This document shows positions 53,810-64,000 of a DNA stretch of 64,000 nt, piece after piece. Below the pieces are notes generated by a model that worked only from the letters and a program-made list of their open reading frames with translations, did not search any database and had not been told where the DNA came from. Origin of the DNA: Hippasteria phrygiana (Eukaryota > Echinodermata > Asteroidea > Valvatida > Goniasteridae); the NCBI GenBank assembly GCA_037893225.1, contig JAZGUH010000410.1:310001-374000 (forward strand), read 5' to 3'. The position numbers and the translations under genes were made by a program. Position 1 is the stretch's first letter; each line of letters begins with the position of its first letter.

Positions 53810-56800
53810 CTGTTAGGTCAGAGGTCAGAGTGACAAGGTTAGAGGTCATATAGTTGGAAAAAGATGGGAAAGAGCAGTTCATTAAATAAGAGAATCAAAT
53901 AAGAGAAGGTGGGATAACTCAATCACAGAAATGAGTTGATAGATATCATAAGAGACCAGACTCACTTCAAAGTAGGGGTAATTGGATAAAGAAACCTCTA
54001 CAAAATATTCATGTAGGAATACAGTAATATCAGAGATACGAGAGACAGAAATACATCCTTTGGATTTTTAATATTACACAGAGTTACAATTTTATAGTCT
54101 TCTATTGGTGCTCATCAGACAATTCGACCATGGACCAACTTGACAAACTGTTCGTTCAACTTCAAAACATCAAAAAAGTCATCGTCGAGACTGTTGTGTC
54201 ATTTCGTTTTTTTGGTGCGTGGTAGGCCCATTGCTCGGGTTGCTTGGTGGAGTGGGTTGCTTGGTGGAGTGGGTAACTGGGTGGAGTTGGGTCAACATTT
54301 TTATGGTACTGGGTTGGGGATTTGCTGGGCTTGGGGCTGACACGTATAAACAACGACGGTTGAGTTCACAGTCAATGAAGACTGGGAAAATGGCCAAGTT
54401 GTCTCGCGGTCAAGTTGTGTCAACGATCGAGCTGTCTCACGTCCAGTTGGTCAATGATTATGTTGTCTGACATCCTTCTATTTTAACCTCTCATGAAGTG
54501 GTTTTTGTCTAAATTAAACTCTTATTGTTTAATTTATTTTTAGCTTTTTTACAACATCTACAAATTCCTACCACTTAAGGAGAAATCCAGTGAAGTGGCC
54601 CCGAAGATGATACATTCCTTGGCATAGCAGTTGATTTCACGATCAGCTCTCAGATCATACAGGCGACACTACGTAAAGAACAGATTTGGCATCAGGGAAA
54701 TGTCAAATGTCTGAATAGAGTCTATACCCAAGACACACTGTCCTACAACTGCTACCTTTTAACACCAGGCCCATATACATCTTGTAGTTTACACACACAC
54801 TCACTTCATCAGATCCTACATCCTTTAACCCTAGATCCCCCAAGCCTTGCAAACTTCAACAGCAGGTTTTGTCACGTTTTGATGGGTTCAGTACTGCAGG
54901 GCCTCCCATATGTTTTGTACACGATTTTTAATCGTGGACCTTGACTCAATCGTGGGACCCTATTGTCCTCTTTGTTAAAGGTCCACGGTTTGAATAGCTA
55001 TACAAACTCACACAGTCCAGAACATCGTGGATGTGAGACCTGATGGTGTAAGGTTCAACACAGATCCCAGATGCAGGAGTGAACTTAATAATACAAAGTT
55101 ACTTTTGGGTTGAAAGAACAGCTGTATCACTGGTCATGACACCCAGCATTAAAAATAATTTATGCGTGAAGAACAAGTACAATTTACCACTTCTCAAAAT
55201 TCACAACCATCTTCTTCTGTTTTGAACCGTGAGCCAATAAATTTGGCCATCAGCTACAGTTCTTTTTGAGTTGCATGCCTTATAAACAAATCTTCCACAA
55301 TCACATCAAAATGACGAACTGACTTTGTATTTCTAATACCTAAGTATCCCATTCAGTACCATGTACAAGCTTGACCTTAACCCCTTGAAGCCGGTTATTT
55401 ATATAGAGGCAACGGGGTGCCTTGGCGGCCTGTGCAGCCAAGCGAAACGGACACAAGAGGCTTGTGCAGCTAAGCGTAACATACACAATCTAACAATGGA
55501 TTAAAAATGCAGAGAATGGCGTGTATAGATGTCATCCGGCCAGGTGGCAAATTTTTTGACGTGTATAGACGTCTTCCGGCAACAAAGGGTTAAGATCCCA
55601 CACATTTTGTATACACATCTGTGCAGCCCAGGACATCAATAAAGCCACAGGGATTCATTTACAATAACTCTGACGGAGACTTGCGTGAGAAGCTTTCCAG
55701 AGTAGACTTTTGCCAGAAGTGCTTGCCACAAGTCTGACATTTAATCAATGAAAGTCAAGTTTGGAGCGATATTAAAACAAAAAGACACTGAGGAAAAAGA
55801 TACATCTTGACAACCTCAAGGGCATTTCAAAGCCCTATCTGACAATGAGCCTATCCTGTTCTCACCTTCAAATAATTGGGGTCATTGACACAAGCACCTT
55901 GACAATTCAGATAACTACCACTCACAGTAATTCATTTGTACCAATTCTTTGTCTGAATATCTTTATATGAATAGAAAATAAGTAGAGTAGAAATGAGTAA
56001 AAAATAGATGAATTCGAAACATGAAATTTACATCCATGTGTAACAAAATTTCAATAATTTTTGTTGTACATTTTGTTACAAATTTTAACTTCCCCTTCCT
56101 CATCTATACTCACCCCTGCATCATCTGAAGCCGACGCAAATGCATCTCCGCTGGGGAAAAACCTGACAGCGTTGATATCCGATTCATGGCCATCAAATGA
56201 CTGGACGCACTGCCCTGTACGCATATCCCACACTAGGGCTTGTTTATCACATCCCTGCACAGAAAGCAAAAATCTGTCTCATTCATGGAGTTATAAACCA
56301 GGAAAATGTCATTGCTTTACTTACCATAAGCAAAGAATATCCATCAACTACGGAGCTTGTTCACCCATGTGACCAGACAGCGTGAAATGTAAACAAAATC
56401 ACCACATTCCTGGTCAGGTTAATCCCTTGCCATCGGTTGACACAAATATGTGCGGATTGAAAATTTGCCACCTGGCCGGTTGACGTCTATATGTGCCAAT
56501 CTCTGCCTTTTCAATCCATTATTGGGGTAGTGTTTCCATTTTGCTTGGCTGCACAACCCGGCCTAGTGCCCCGGCCGCCCCCATGTAATGCCTGGTGGCA
56601 AGGGATTAAACCATATTTGTTTTAAATTTATAAGCCCTGTGAAACCATCAAGGCATTCACAATCTTGCCCAAATATATGTGGTATTAATTTAAATTGCAT
56701 TTGAAGTATGACTGTGAATGGTAATTCAAAAATACTACCGGACAAAAACATGGACTGTCTTACCCCCGATACAAAAGTGTTACACGCCTCCGAGGGGGAG

Positions 56801-59800
56801 ATATCCAACCCCATAACATCAGCATTGTGACCATGAAAACTCTGCAGTAACTGACCGCTCTCAACATCCCACAGGGCACAGGTGCTGTCCCCACTACCGG
56901 TCAAGATCTGGCATGGTCAACACGAGATAGAAATACCATATTATGGAAGAATACCAACGAGCGTCACACTGTGAACCCGTTGGGTGTCTTTTTCTGTTAA
57001 AAATGGACAGGGTGATAAAGACGATGTGATATTAACAATTGGTGTCCAAAATCACATCCTACTCTATTCGAAATTACATCTGATGCCTGTAAACTATTGT
57101 CCCACATTGACAAAGAGTACACTGTGACTTCTGGATTTAACAGATTAAACCTCATTACCATTCTAGGCACTGGATGTGATTTTGGATGATCATTAAAATC
57201 GCATCCGCCTAATTCTCCTGTGTATTTTGAATAGAAAATCACATAGGGATTTCAGTGTCATGTGAATTATAGTATACTTCAAGAATACACAACAGATTTC
57301 CAATAGGTAACTGCAAGACCTGATCTGAAAGATGCAACTGGCAAGCTATCTATACAGTCAGTGTGATTAAGGTTGCAAGGTACTCTTTGTTTGACCTCAG
57401 CTGTTTCTTGTCCACTGGCCACTCTCCATTTTCTTGGCCGTTTCCATTCTCTTCATGACCCTCTCTTTATCTTTGCCTCGTCCTTTCTCTTTACCCTTTC
57501 CCATTTCCCCGACCCCGCCCCTTTTCTTGATCCCTCCTCATTCTTTTGGCTCCTCCCATTTCTAGCATCCCCTTCCTCCTACCTGTTGGTCAGAGTTCAT
57601 GAATGTACAGCAAGATACATAGCTGGTGTGCATGGCAACAGCTCTCTTCTTAGTTGATAAATCCTCCTCTTGGCTTAGCTGGTAAACCGAGCACTTATTA
57701 TCAAGTCCCCTATGTGAGGAATCGACATCCGTTATATTATTGCTTCCTTTGCGTGCATGTGTTCTAGTCACAATCACTCAATTCCAAAAGTCAAACAACC
57801 CTTGTAATGATCAATAGACAATGGATATGTATGTACACAGATTCAGACCTTGTCAGCAGTAAAACTGGGAAAAGTTCCCTTGCAAAGTTTCTGGTCATTA
57901 TTATTCACCTCTTAGTGTATCAAATTCTCCAAAATGTCCACATGGCAAGATGAGATTCTGAACATTTCACCTGCAACATTTTTGGTCTTATTTCTGATTT
58001 TCTGAGTTAAGTCTGATAATAATTCTGAGTTATGAACTTCCAAGAGCTATTTTTGTCTAACTCTGGCAGCAGTGAGTGAAACCATGTGACCATACTGTGA
58101 AGCATCTAGTGAAACATACACTAGATATGGGAGTCTTCAAATTTTGGACTAGTATGTACATACACTACGCTAAGTAACAGCTTGGCCAATAATTCAGTAA
58201 AATTAAGCTTGATAAATTTTGCGTAAGATCAAATTGAATAGCAAGTCAAATGTGAATAAAATATGTCTAGCTTGTGAGCAAAAGTCTCTTGCTAAGGAAA
58301 ATAATTCTTCAACAGAATTCTGTTCACTGACTTACCCACAAGCTACTATGGTGCCAGACGGAGCATATGAACACGCCATAACCCAAGTTGTTGGCATGGT
58401 GATACCATGTTCCTAAAGAGAAGAATAGCACTAGGAAGTAAAATTAATGTTTCCAAATGAAATATGTTCACAACCCCACATCTGCCAAAATTTATCTCCT
58501 GGCGTGTTATTTGGAGTAAAAAAAAACATTCTTTTTATTCATCAAGCGCACGCGTGAACAGTCAATGCGTTCACTCTATTCTCAATGCACTTGTAAACAA
58601 CACAAATTCTGAGTCATCTTTTATTGACAAAGATTGACATTTGAGATCTTTGTTTTTTACTAATTCGGTTTCCCGGTTGGTGGTTTAGGGTTAACTGACC
58701 GAGTTGGCTAGGATGTGACTGCATCTGTGCATAGCCACAATCATGGGTACACCTGTTTTTGGTGTCCATGTTGTGAACAACATTTTGAAAAACAATGATG
58801 TAAACTTTATTTGAGATACACGTGAGTCAGTCATCCAGCTATGTCAATTAAGAATAAAAGGTGATAATTTCACTTTGGCTAATACCAATTTTGCAAAGAG
58901 CTATTCAAAACTGCTCTGTCATTCATAATGGTGTCCTTGTAACAAAAAAAATGTAAAATCTTGTAAAACTCTCAATGCTTTGAGGTAATGAGCAACTTAC
59001 TTGAACAGCGCTTGTCTGAGAAATTAAAAAGTAACAATGTAAAAAGGGTGCCTTTGAATCTTTATATATACATGTACACTAATCCAAAATAACAAAAAAG
59101 ATATTTTTCAATTTAAAGGGCACTTTGAACAGAAAATCAAAATGTGAACACATAAAGGTGTACAGTGGAACGCCACTATAACGAACATCGCGGGATCCAC
59201 AGATTTTGTTCGGTATAGCGATCGTTTGGTATAGCGATTTTCAGCCGCCGGTCCGCTGCGTGCCCATTTTTCAACATGACGTCCGTTCTTTTAAATAGCA
59301 CCCTCTTGCATCATATTTGAAGTGCGCCCTCTTTTGATTGTAATTGAATCATGTAAAATACATGTTCATACTTTCTAAGCTTACCAAATTCTAAAGCAAC
59401 AGTTGGCTTTTTCCTTCTATATCTTGGGAAAATAATAGCACCTGTCACTCTTCATCATAAAGCTTCGGCCGTTTGGGAATTACAAACAGCCCAAATACCT
59501 GGTACATTTTTTTAATCCGTTGCCTTTTTTTCAACAACAATGTTTGGTAAATTTTGTATACAAAATTTGGGAGCCAAGGATGGTGTTCGGTACAGCCGAA
59601 TGTCCGGTATAGCGGCGTTCCACTCTACTAAGGCCAGGACTAGGGTAATAGAAACCATGATCTATGTGGCCTCCTTAGATGTCTAGTGTAACCTCTTTCT
59701 GGGATGACGTGCCACTAAGATAATGTACCTTATTTGTTGTGAAAGCATCCCATACAATGATTTTGCCATCTTGTGATGACGTGACCATGTGCCGATGATC

Positions 59801-61884
59801 TCGAGCCCAATCCAAGCAGAGAACCTTTCCCTGATGACCTTTGAGAATTCTCCGTGGTTTCAAGTTGAGTTGTGGTAGTGTATCCAGCTTTTCTGCTACA
59901 ACCATCACTAAATGGAGGTTTGGATGACAAAAATGACAAACATTTTTTTTTTTCGACATCCAACATGTCCAATGGTTTTGTTCTAAGTCTTAACAAAATA
60001 AACACACTCCTTAATCACACACTCCTTAATTAAATTTGAAGCAACAAAAATGTCCTTACATTGTCAGCTGACAAACTAAACAAAAATATTCTATGCCCAA
60101 TTGCATGAAAAAAAATATGAGGCAAAAGTTATATGTACATGCAAGGACAGGTTCAAAATGGGTGACACTTGGTCATCTACATTCTCCTACCTACTTTATA
60201 CTATTTATCATTCAGTGAAGCTGTATTGTCTTTTCGGAAAGATTTTACTTTAATACCCCCTACCAAAATCAGTCAGGAACAACAAATCTTGGAAAATAAC
60301 TATCCATCTGTATTCAGAATTGTATAAACACTTGGCACAACATTTAAATTTGAGAATTATGTTGAATTTGAAATTTTCTTGAAATATAGGAGAAGAAAGT
60401 TTGTGTTTTCTGTGTTAGATGTTCTTGGCACAGTGCACAGTGTTCACATACATGTTGATTTCTGCCTCATTTTTTACAGATTTTGCTGACATAAATCTTG
60501 AAATAACAGGTTGTGCCACATGTTTAGACAGTTGTTATCAAGGAGGGTTGGTTATTTTCTAAGATTTTGCTGTTCCCTGGTCCATTTTGGTGGGGGGTAT
60601 TAAAGTAAAATCTTTCCTCGTAGGAATTAAGGAAACGTGCACAAAAATTCCTCCCGTTTCCTTTCCACAGTCCCTTGTGACCATTGTGACGTCTCAACCA
60701 GGCGGTATTTGTGATATAGTCTGGGCTAACTTCAATAATGTTTACACTTTTTATCTCTCGACTCTAGTCTAGTTAAATCTTAAAACTCTTCTTCATCAAC
60801 ATACAAAAATAGACGTGTATTTGATGTGACAACGAATTAGGCATCCATGTACAGCTTACAACTAAAGAGAAAAACTCTTTACTTTACTTTATATAACTTT
60901 AAGCACAATTGCAGAATAACCCGCCACTCGTATCTCCACCTCGTATCCGGATACGCGGATACGGGGTCACTGTTCATTGCCCATGCCCTCAATAAACTAT
61001 TCACATACCTTCCTCCATTGGTTTTTTTTTAAAGGAAAAATGTCGCCCTCTATCGCCCCGCCACACTCCCTCCCACCCCGTATCCGCGTATACGTATCCG
61101 CGTATCCACCTCCGGGGACATACATTGGACTTAGACTTTTGACCGAGCTTCCCATTCGAATTACGCACGCAGGTCAGATTCCAGCCCCCTCGGAGGATTT
61201 TTTTTAAAGGAAAAATGGCACCCTATCTATCGCCCCGCCAGACTCCCTCCCACCCCGTATCCCCGTATCCGCGTATCCACCTCCCGGTAGGTGGATTGGA
61301 CTTAGACTTTTTTCAGAGCTTCACATTGCAATTGCGCAGAGTTTTTTTTTTAAAGGGAAAATGGCGCCCTGTATCGCCCAGCGTATCCACGTATCCACCT
61401 CCGGGGCGGGGACATACATTGCCATTGGCATTTATGATTTATTGCCATTCCTCGGCATTGGACTTAGAAATTGCCCCCTCTATCGCCTGGTCAGACTCCA
61501 TCCCACCCCGTATCCGCGTATCCGCGTTTTTTAGGGGGTTCTTTCGGGTGGCGGGGTATTGTGCAATTACTCCTAACTTTACTTTATATCCGACTATTTT
61601 GAATCCCCTCCTTTACAATTACATCGTCAGCTGCCCCGCCCACTCCCTCCCATAACCAAAACGAGATGTCAATGGATTTTCAACGAGATCGATAATTTAC
61701 AGGTGATATAACATGTTCAAAACACTATTAAAACGTCATATTTTGAAAAGTTGAAGACCTACTCACAGTCGACATCATTGAGCTTTCTTCTCTCTTCTTC
61801 TAGTTTGATTTTGAGCGACTCAGCTTCCCTTGTCAAGGCATTTATTTCTTCTTCCTTCACCGCTGGACCGTCCGTGACTGCCAT
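53631..61884 (-). CDS. GNB5: G protein beta-5 subunit (WD40 propeller)
   Basis: Eight coding exons give a complete 353-residue protein, the same length as short human GNB5. Residues 1-39 form a charged helix ([20 protein letters not shown]), the N-terminal coiled coil. Seven WD40 blades follow; clear markers are [100 protein letters not shown] and the end [14 protein letters not shown]5 pairs with the GGL domain of R7-family RGS proteins rather than a normal gamma subunit and speeds Gi/o shut-off, mainly in neurons. LDNKCSVY and [13 protein letters not shown] separate it from GNB1-4. It is convergent with the TTC24-like gene. Confidence 0.96.
54572..54668 (-). CDS. GNB5: GNB5 coding exon 7
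   Basis: It encodes [32 protein letters not shown] and the first base of a Gly codon. It is the [11 protein letters not shown] blade. Phase 0 in, 1 out at gtagga. Confidence 0.93.
54904..55018. repeat. Dispersed repeat, family F (copy 2), GNB5 intron
   Basis: Matches the 18.1-kb copy: GGCCTCCCATATGTTTTGTA, TTTTTAATCGTGGAC and ACAAACTCACACAGTCC. Confidence 0.65.
55381..55589 (-). mobile_element. 209-bp TTAA MITE, family A relative, GNB5 intron
   Basis: TTAA on both sides; ends CCCCTTGAAG and CAAAGGG. The interior shares GCAGCCAAGCG, AACAATGGATT and GGCCAGGTGGCA with family A and A-prime, in the reverse direction. Confidence 0.82.
56114..56254 (-). CDS. GNB5: GNB5 coding exon 6
   Basis: 47 codons: [40 protein letters not shown] and SASDDAG. 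Donor gtgagt. The Gly codon before the donor replaces the Thr found in human DDATCRLYD. Confidence 0.92.
56423..56605 (+). mobile_element. 183-bp TTAA MITE, family A relative, GNB5 intron
   Basis: TTAA on both sides; ends TCCCTTGCC and GGCAAGGGA are exact inverse repeats. The interior has GCCACCTGGCCGG and TTTTCAATCCATTATTGG. Confidence 0.83.
56764..56907 (-). CDS. GNB5: GNB5 coding exon 5
   Basis: 48 codons: [40 protein letters not shown] and ACNTFVSG. Phase 0 at both ends; donor gtaaga. Confidence 0.94.
56967..57257. mobile_element. 291-bp CACTA-like inverted-repeat element (copy 2), GNB5 intron
   Basis: TCA lies on both sides. Starts CACTGTGAACCCGTTGG. The interior matches the 4.8-kb copy: AATGGACAGG, GTCCAAAATCACATCCTACT, ATGTGATTTTGGA. 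Confidence 0.8.
57583..57709 (-). CDS. GNB5: GNB5 coding exon 4 (blade 2-3)
   Basis: It encodes [20 protein letters not shown] and [28 protein letters not shown] is the GNB5-type form of this block. Phase 2 in, 0 out. Confidence 0.94.
58336..58412 (-). CDS. GNB5: GNB5 coding exon 3
   Basis: A 77-bp exon: [20 protein letters not shown] then TIVACG. It matches the [20 protein letters not shown] block of GNB5. Donor gtaagt in phase 2. Confidence 0.94.
59163..59625. mobile_element. 463-bp TA-flanked MITE, pogo/Tigger-like, GNB5 intron
   Basis: Ends CAGTGGAACGCCACTATAAC and ATAGCGGCGTTCCACTC with TA on each side. Internal TTCGGTATAGCG words repeat the theme. CAGTGGAAC is a typical Tigger end. 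Confidence 0.87.
59729..59907 (-). CDS. GNB5: GNB5 coding exon 2 (blade 1)
   Basis: It encodes [40 protein letters not shown] and [17 protein letters not shown]. Phase 1 in (from GAC T), 0 out. The upstream open frame starting MSKKK is intronic. Confidence 0.94.
61018..61540. repeat. Three to four tandem degenerate units of about 150 bp
   Basis: Each unit has a T run, AAAGGAAAAATGGCGCCCT, CTATCGCCCCGCCA, CTCCCTCCCACCCCGTATCC, GCGTATCCACCTCC and TTGGACTTAGACTTTT. They lie in GNB5 intron 1, 230-740 bp after exon 1. Confidence 0.85.
61767..61884 (-). CDS. GNB5: GNB5 coding exon 1
   Basis: It encodes [20 protein letters not shown] and [19 protein letters not shown], the N-terminal helix. It ends in phase 1 at gtgagt. 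The ATG is the only one in frame that gives the expected family start. Confidence 0.92.
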
Positions 61885-62566
61885 CTTGGAATTTATTTTC
61901 TTCACCAGCAAAATTTGGTTTACCACTGTCCGTGCGGCCGGTTGCGGGTCGTAATTTGTTTATGCATAAAATGGTCCGATACGTAAGTGCATTTTCCGGC
62001 ACGCCTAATAGCTGGTACCCCGCTGTAAGAAAGAAAGATGAATGAATTAATAAATAACACAATAAGATAGTAAATACCCATTTTATTTTAAATATATCAA
62101 ACGCTTGCCCTTCCCTCCATTTATTTCATTAAGTTAATCACTCACAAACTACATCAGATTGTCTGTGTTGAAAGGGGGCGTGGAAGTGGGCGGGGCGCGC
62201 GGATTGATGATGATGATGATGATGATGATGATAGAGAGGATTATGTAGACTAGTTTCCAGTCCCTATACATTTTCTTCCTTCGATAAAGGGGAAAAACCT
62301 GTTTAGGGAGGGGGGAGCTCTCAAAACAGAAACACCACTTTGCATCACGTGATATTAATTTATAACCACCTCTTGCACTTTCTTTGAAAGAATAATCATA
62401 AAACCGGCTTTGAAAAGACTAGTAAGTGAATTATTATGTAACATATTTGAAAGATAGAAGAGAAAAGTTTTTACAATGCTTGTTTCTTTCCTTGCTGAAG
62501 AATATTTATTTTTGTCACATTGATTCCACCCGAGATTACTTTGCGAAGTCAGCATGATTTGCTCTA

Positions 62567-62631
62567 GCTTGAAAATTCCAGCTCTAGGCTCATCATGACA
62601 TGTCATGAGCCCTGAGCTGGAATTTTCAACC
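62567..62631. mobile_element. 65-bp hairpin with the ends of the 772-bp foldback
   Basis: Begins GCTTGAAAATTCCAGCTCTA and ends GAGCTGGAATTTTCAACC; TA flanks both sides. The whole element is a near palindrome through ATGACATGTCAT. Confidence 0.88.
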
Positions 62632-63206
62632 TAGATTTGCTCCATTTATTTTGATCTAAAAGAAACGGTGTACTATTCGAACTTCATTTATAAATTACCC
62701 ACCCACCCACCCACACACGTACTCCGCAATCCACTGAACCCCCACCCATAGCCTCGCCCCCTCCCCCATTAAAAAACTCCCCCAACTGACACTATGAACA
62801 TCTAACAAAAGAAAAACGGCGCAATAACAATGAACATCCATTGTTACTTGGCACTAAATCCATTGTTACTTGTTCCATGGAGGAAGAAAACACATTTTCT
62901 TAGTTAGCCCATCCACTTTCCGTAAGAAGAGGTTGTCGTAACAATAGAGGGCGCTATATTGTAAACAATTAATACCATTACCAGGTCCGCGAAAACTGAA
63001 AACAAGTGGCGCGGAAGAGAGATGCACACGCGTTTGCGCGATTCAATGTTCGCCAATTTCAGAGGATTTTCTGGTAAGTGAGTTTGTGTTGTCATTGTTG
63101 GCGTAATTGATTCCAAAATTCGATCATTTCATGTGAATTACATTGTGATTACATGCCATGATTAAGTTTTTACATAGCTGTGCAGTGTAGACTTGGAAGC
63201 AGGTCA

Positions 63207-63432
63207 ACTCGGACCCAAACCAACTCGGACCCATACCAACTCGGACCCATGCCAACTCGGACCCACGGCCAACTCGGACCCACGGCCAACTCGGACCCAC
63301 TACCAACTCGACCCACGGCCAACTCGGACCCATACCAACTCGGACCCATACCAACTAGGACTCACTACCAACTCGGACACACACCAACTCGGACACATAC
63401 CAACTCGGACCCAACGATAACCAACTCGGACC
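63207..63432. repeat. 16-bp tandem repeat, about 14 units
   Basis: Unit CCAACTCGGACCCATA with variation in the last four bases. It is open in several frames on both strands because stops are rare in the unit; translation is unlikely. Confidence 0.92.
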
Positions 63433-64000
63433 CGCAAAGTTTAATCCCTTGGCGTTGGTCGTGTTTGTTGAATGATTGCAGTGACAAACAAATCGTGTCT
63501 AAATTAGAAAGCCTTGCTTGGATGGTTGACAAACAGATACTCGTTAATTAGAACAAACATATATTCCTCTTGCATGCTCTCTCCGGCCGCAAGTGCATTA
63601 AATTTTACTCAAAAATAAAAGGCACAAAGAGGGAACTTATTATGCCAATTGATTCATCATGCAAACCGATTTTCCTTACACCCACGGGCTGCAAAACAAG
63701 ACAGTTACAACTTTCATGCACACGGTTACGTAGAGTATGTGATGAAGCAGTAAACATCTAACATAATTATTTCAGAATACCTACGTTTCTCAATTTTGTT
63801 TGCTTTCTTGTTTCTTATTTTTACACAAGGGAATATATGTAAATTCCAATTCAAAGCTAGTAGGCCCTACAATAAATTCGCGCAAAGAACTTCCAATTTA
63901 ACTTCGTTAAAATATTCCAAATACACATACCTACGAGGCCTCATTTGCAGAAATTTCTTTGTGTAAACTCTACAATCGGAGTTTTATTGGAATCTACAGT

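Larger units (their letters stand above)
61885..64000. promoter_or_regulatory. Upstream region of GNB5; no other gene recognised
   Basis: The GNB5 promoter should lie in this region but no TATA box or clear start site is identifiable. It contains a (GAT)n run near 62.2 kb, a 65-bp foldback-end element, a truncated CACTA-like end and a 16-bp tandem repeat. Confidence 0.4.

Noticed and set aside
57373..57657. 94-residue plus-strand ORF over a GNB5 exon
   Set aside because: It is antisense shadow of GNB5 exon 4 and pyrimidine-rich intron.
63124..63551. Repeat proteins read from the 16-bp array
   Set aside because: Open in several frames on both strands because of the repeat, with no start context or splice evidence.

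Overview
This is a eukaryotic nuclear window of about 60-65% AT with spliced genes, long introns and dense small DNA transposons. The proteins are animal. The abundant ACATGT/TGTACA motifs, the tRNA-derived SINE and the many TTAA-flanked miniature elements suggest a marine invertebrate deuterostome (echinoderm first, hemichordate or amphioxus next). The species call is inference, not a match.

Four protein-coding genes can be built exon by exon with consistent splice sites and phases. (1) Minus strand, 21.5 to 5.2 kb: a myotubularin-related pseudophosphatase of the MTMR10/11/12 group. Nine exons encode the N-terminal PH-GRAM domain and the start of the phosphatase-like domain; the 3' half was not found and probably lies off the left edge. 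(2) Minus strand, 33.7 to 32.2 kb: SSR2/TRAP-beta, a complete 189-residue ER translocon-associated protein in four coding exons. (3) Plus strand, 38.4 to 46.6 kb: a ten-exon TPR protein of 823 residues resembling TTC24. It has a long Ser/acidic tail with tyrosine motifs and ends in a CaaX-type CVLM, implying a prenylated, membrane-attached scaffold. (4) Minus strand, 61.9 to 53.6 kb: GNB5, the atypical G-protein beta subunit, complete at 353 residues in eight coding exons.

Layout: 0-5 kb holds tandem repeats (27-bp and 17-bp units), two abutting TTAA elements and a 298-bp inverted-repeat element. 5-21.5 kb is the MTMR gene, with a 7.8-kb intron. 21.5-32 kb is a transposon-rich intergenic stretch with a 903-bp element, a 772-bp foldback and a 1.18-kb inverted-terminal-repeat element. 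32-46.6 kb holds SSR2 and the TTC24-like gene, divergently arranged around a 1.64-kb Harbinger-like element. 46.6-53.6 kb separates the convergent 3' ends of the TTC24-like gene and GNB5 and contains a 1.5-kb hAT element. 53.6-62 kb is GNB5, with a block of degenerate repeats of about 150 bp in its first intron. 62-64 kb is upstream sequence with a 16-bp tandem repeat.

The genes do not form one pathway. SSR2 acts at the ER translocon, MTMR10-like proteins in phosphoinositide control, GNB5 with R7 RGS proteins in G-protein signalling; the TTC24-like role is unknown. The most striking non-genic content is the set of miniature transposons whose target-site duplications can be read directly: TTAA (piggyBac-like), 8 bp (hAT), 3 bp (CACTA- or Harbinger-like) and TA (mariner/pogo-like).
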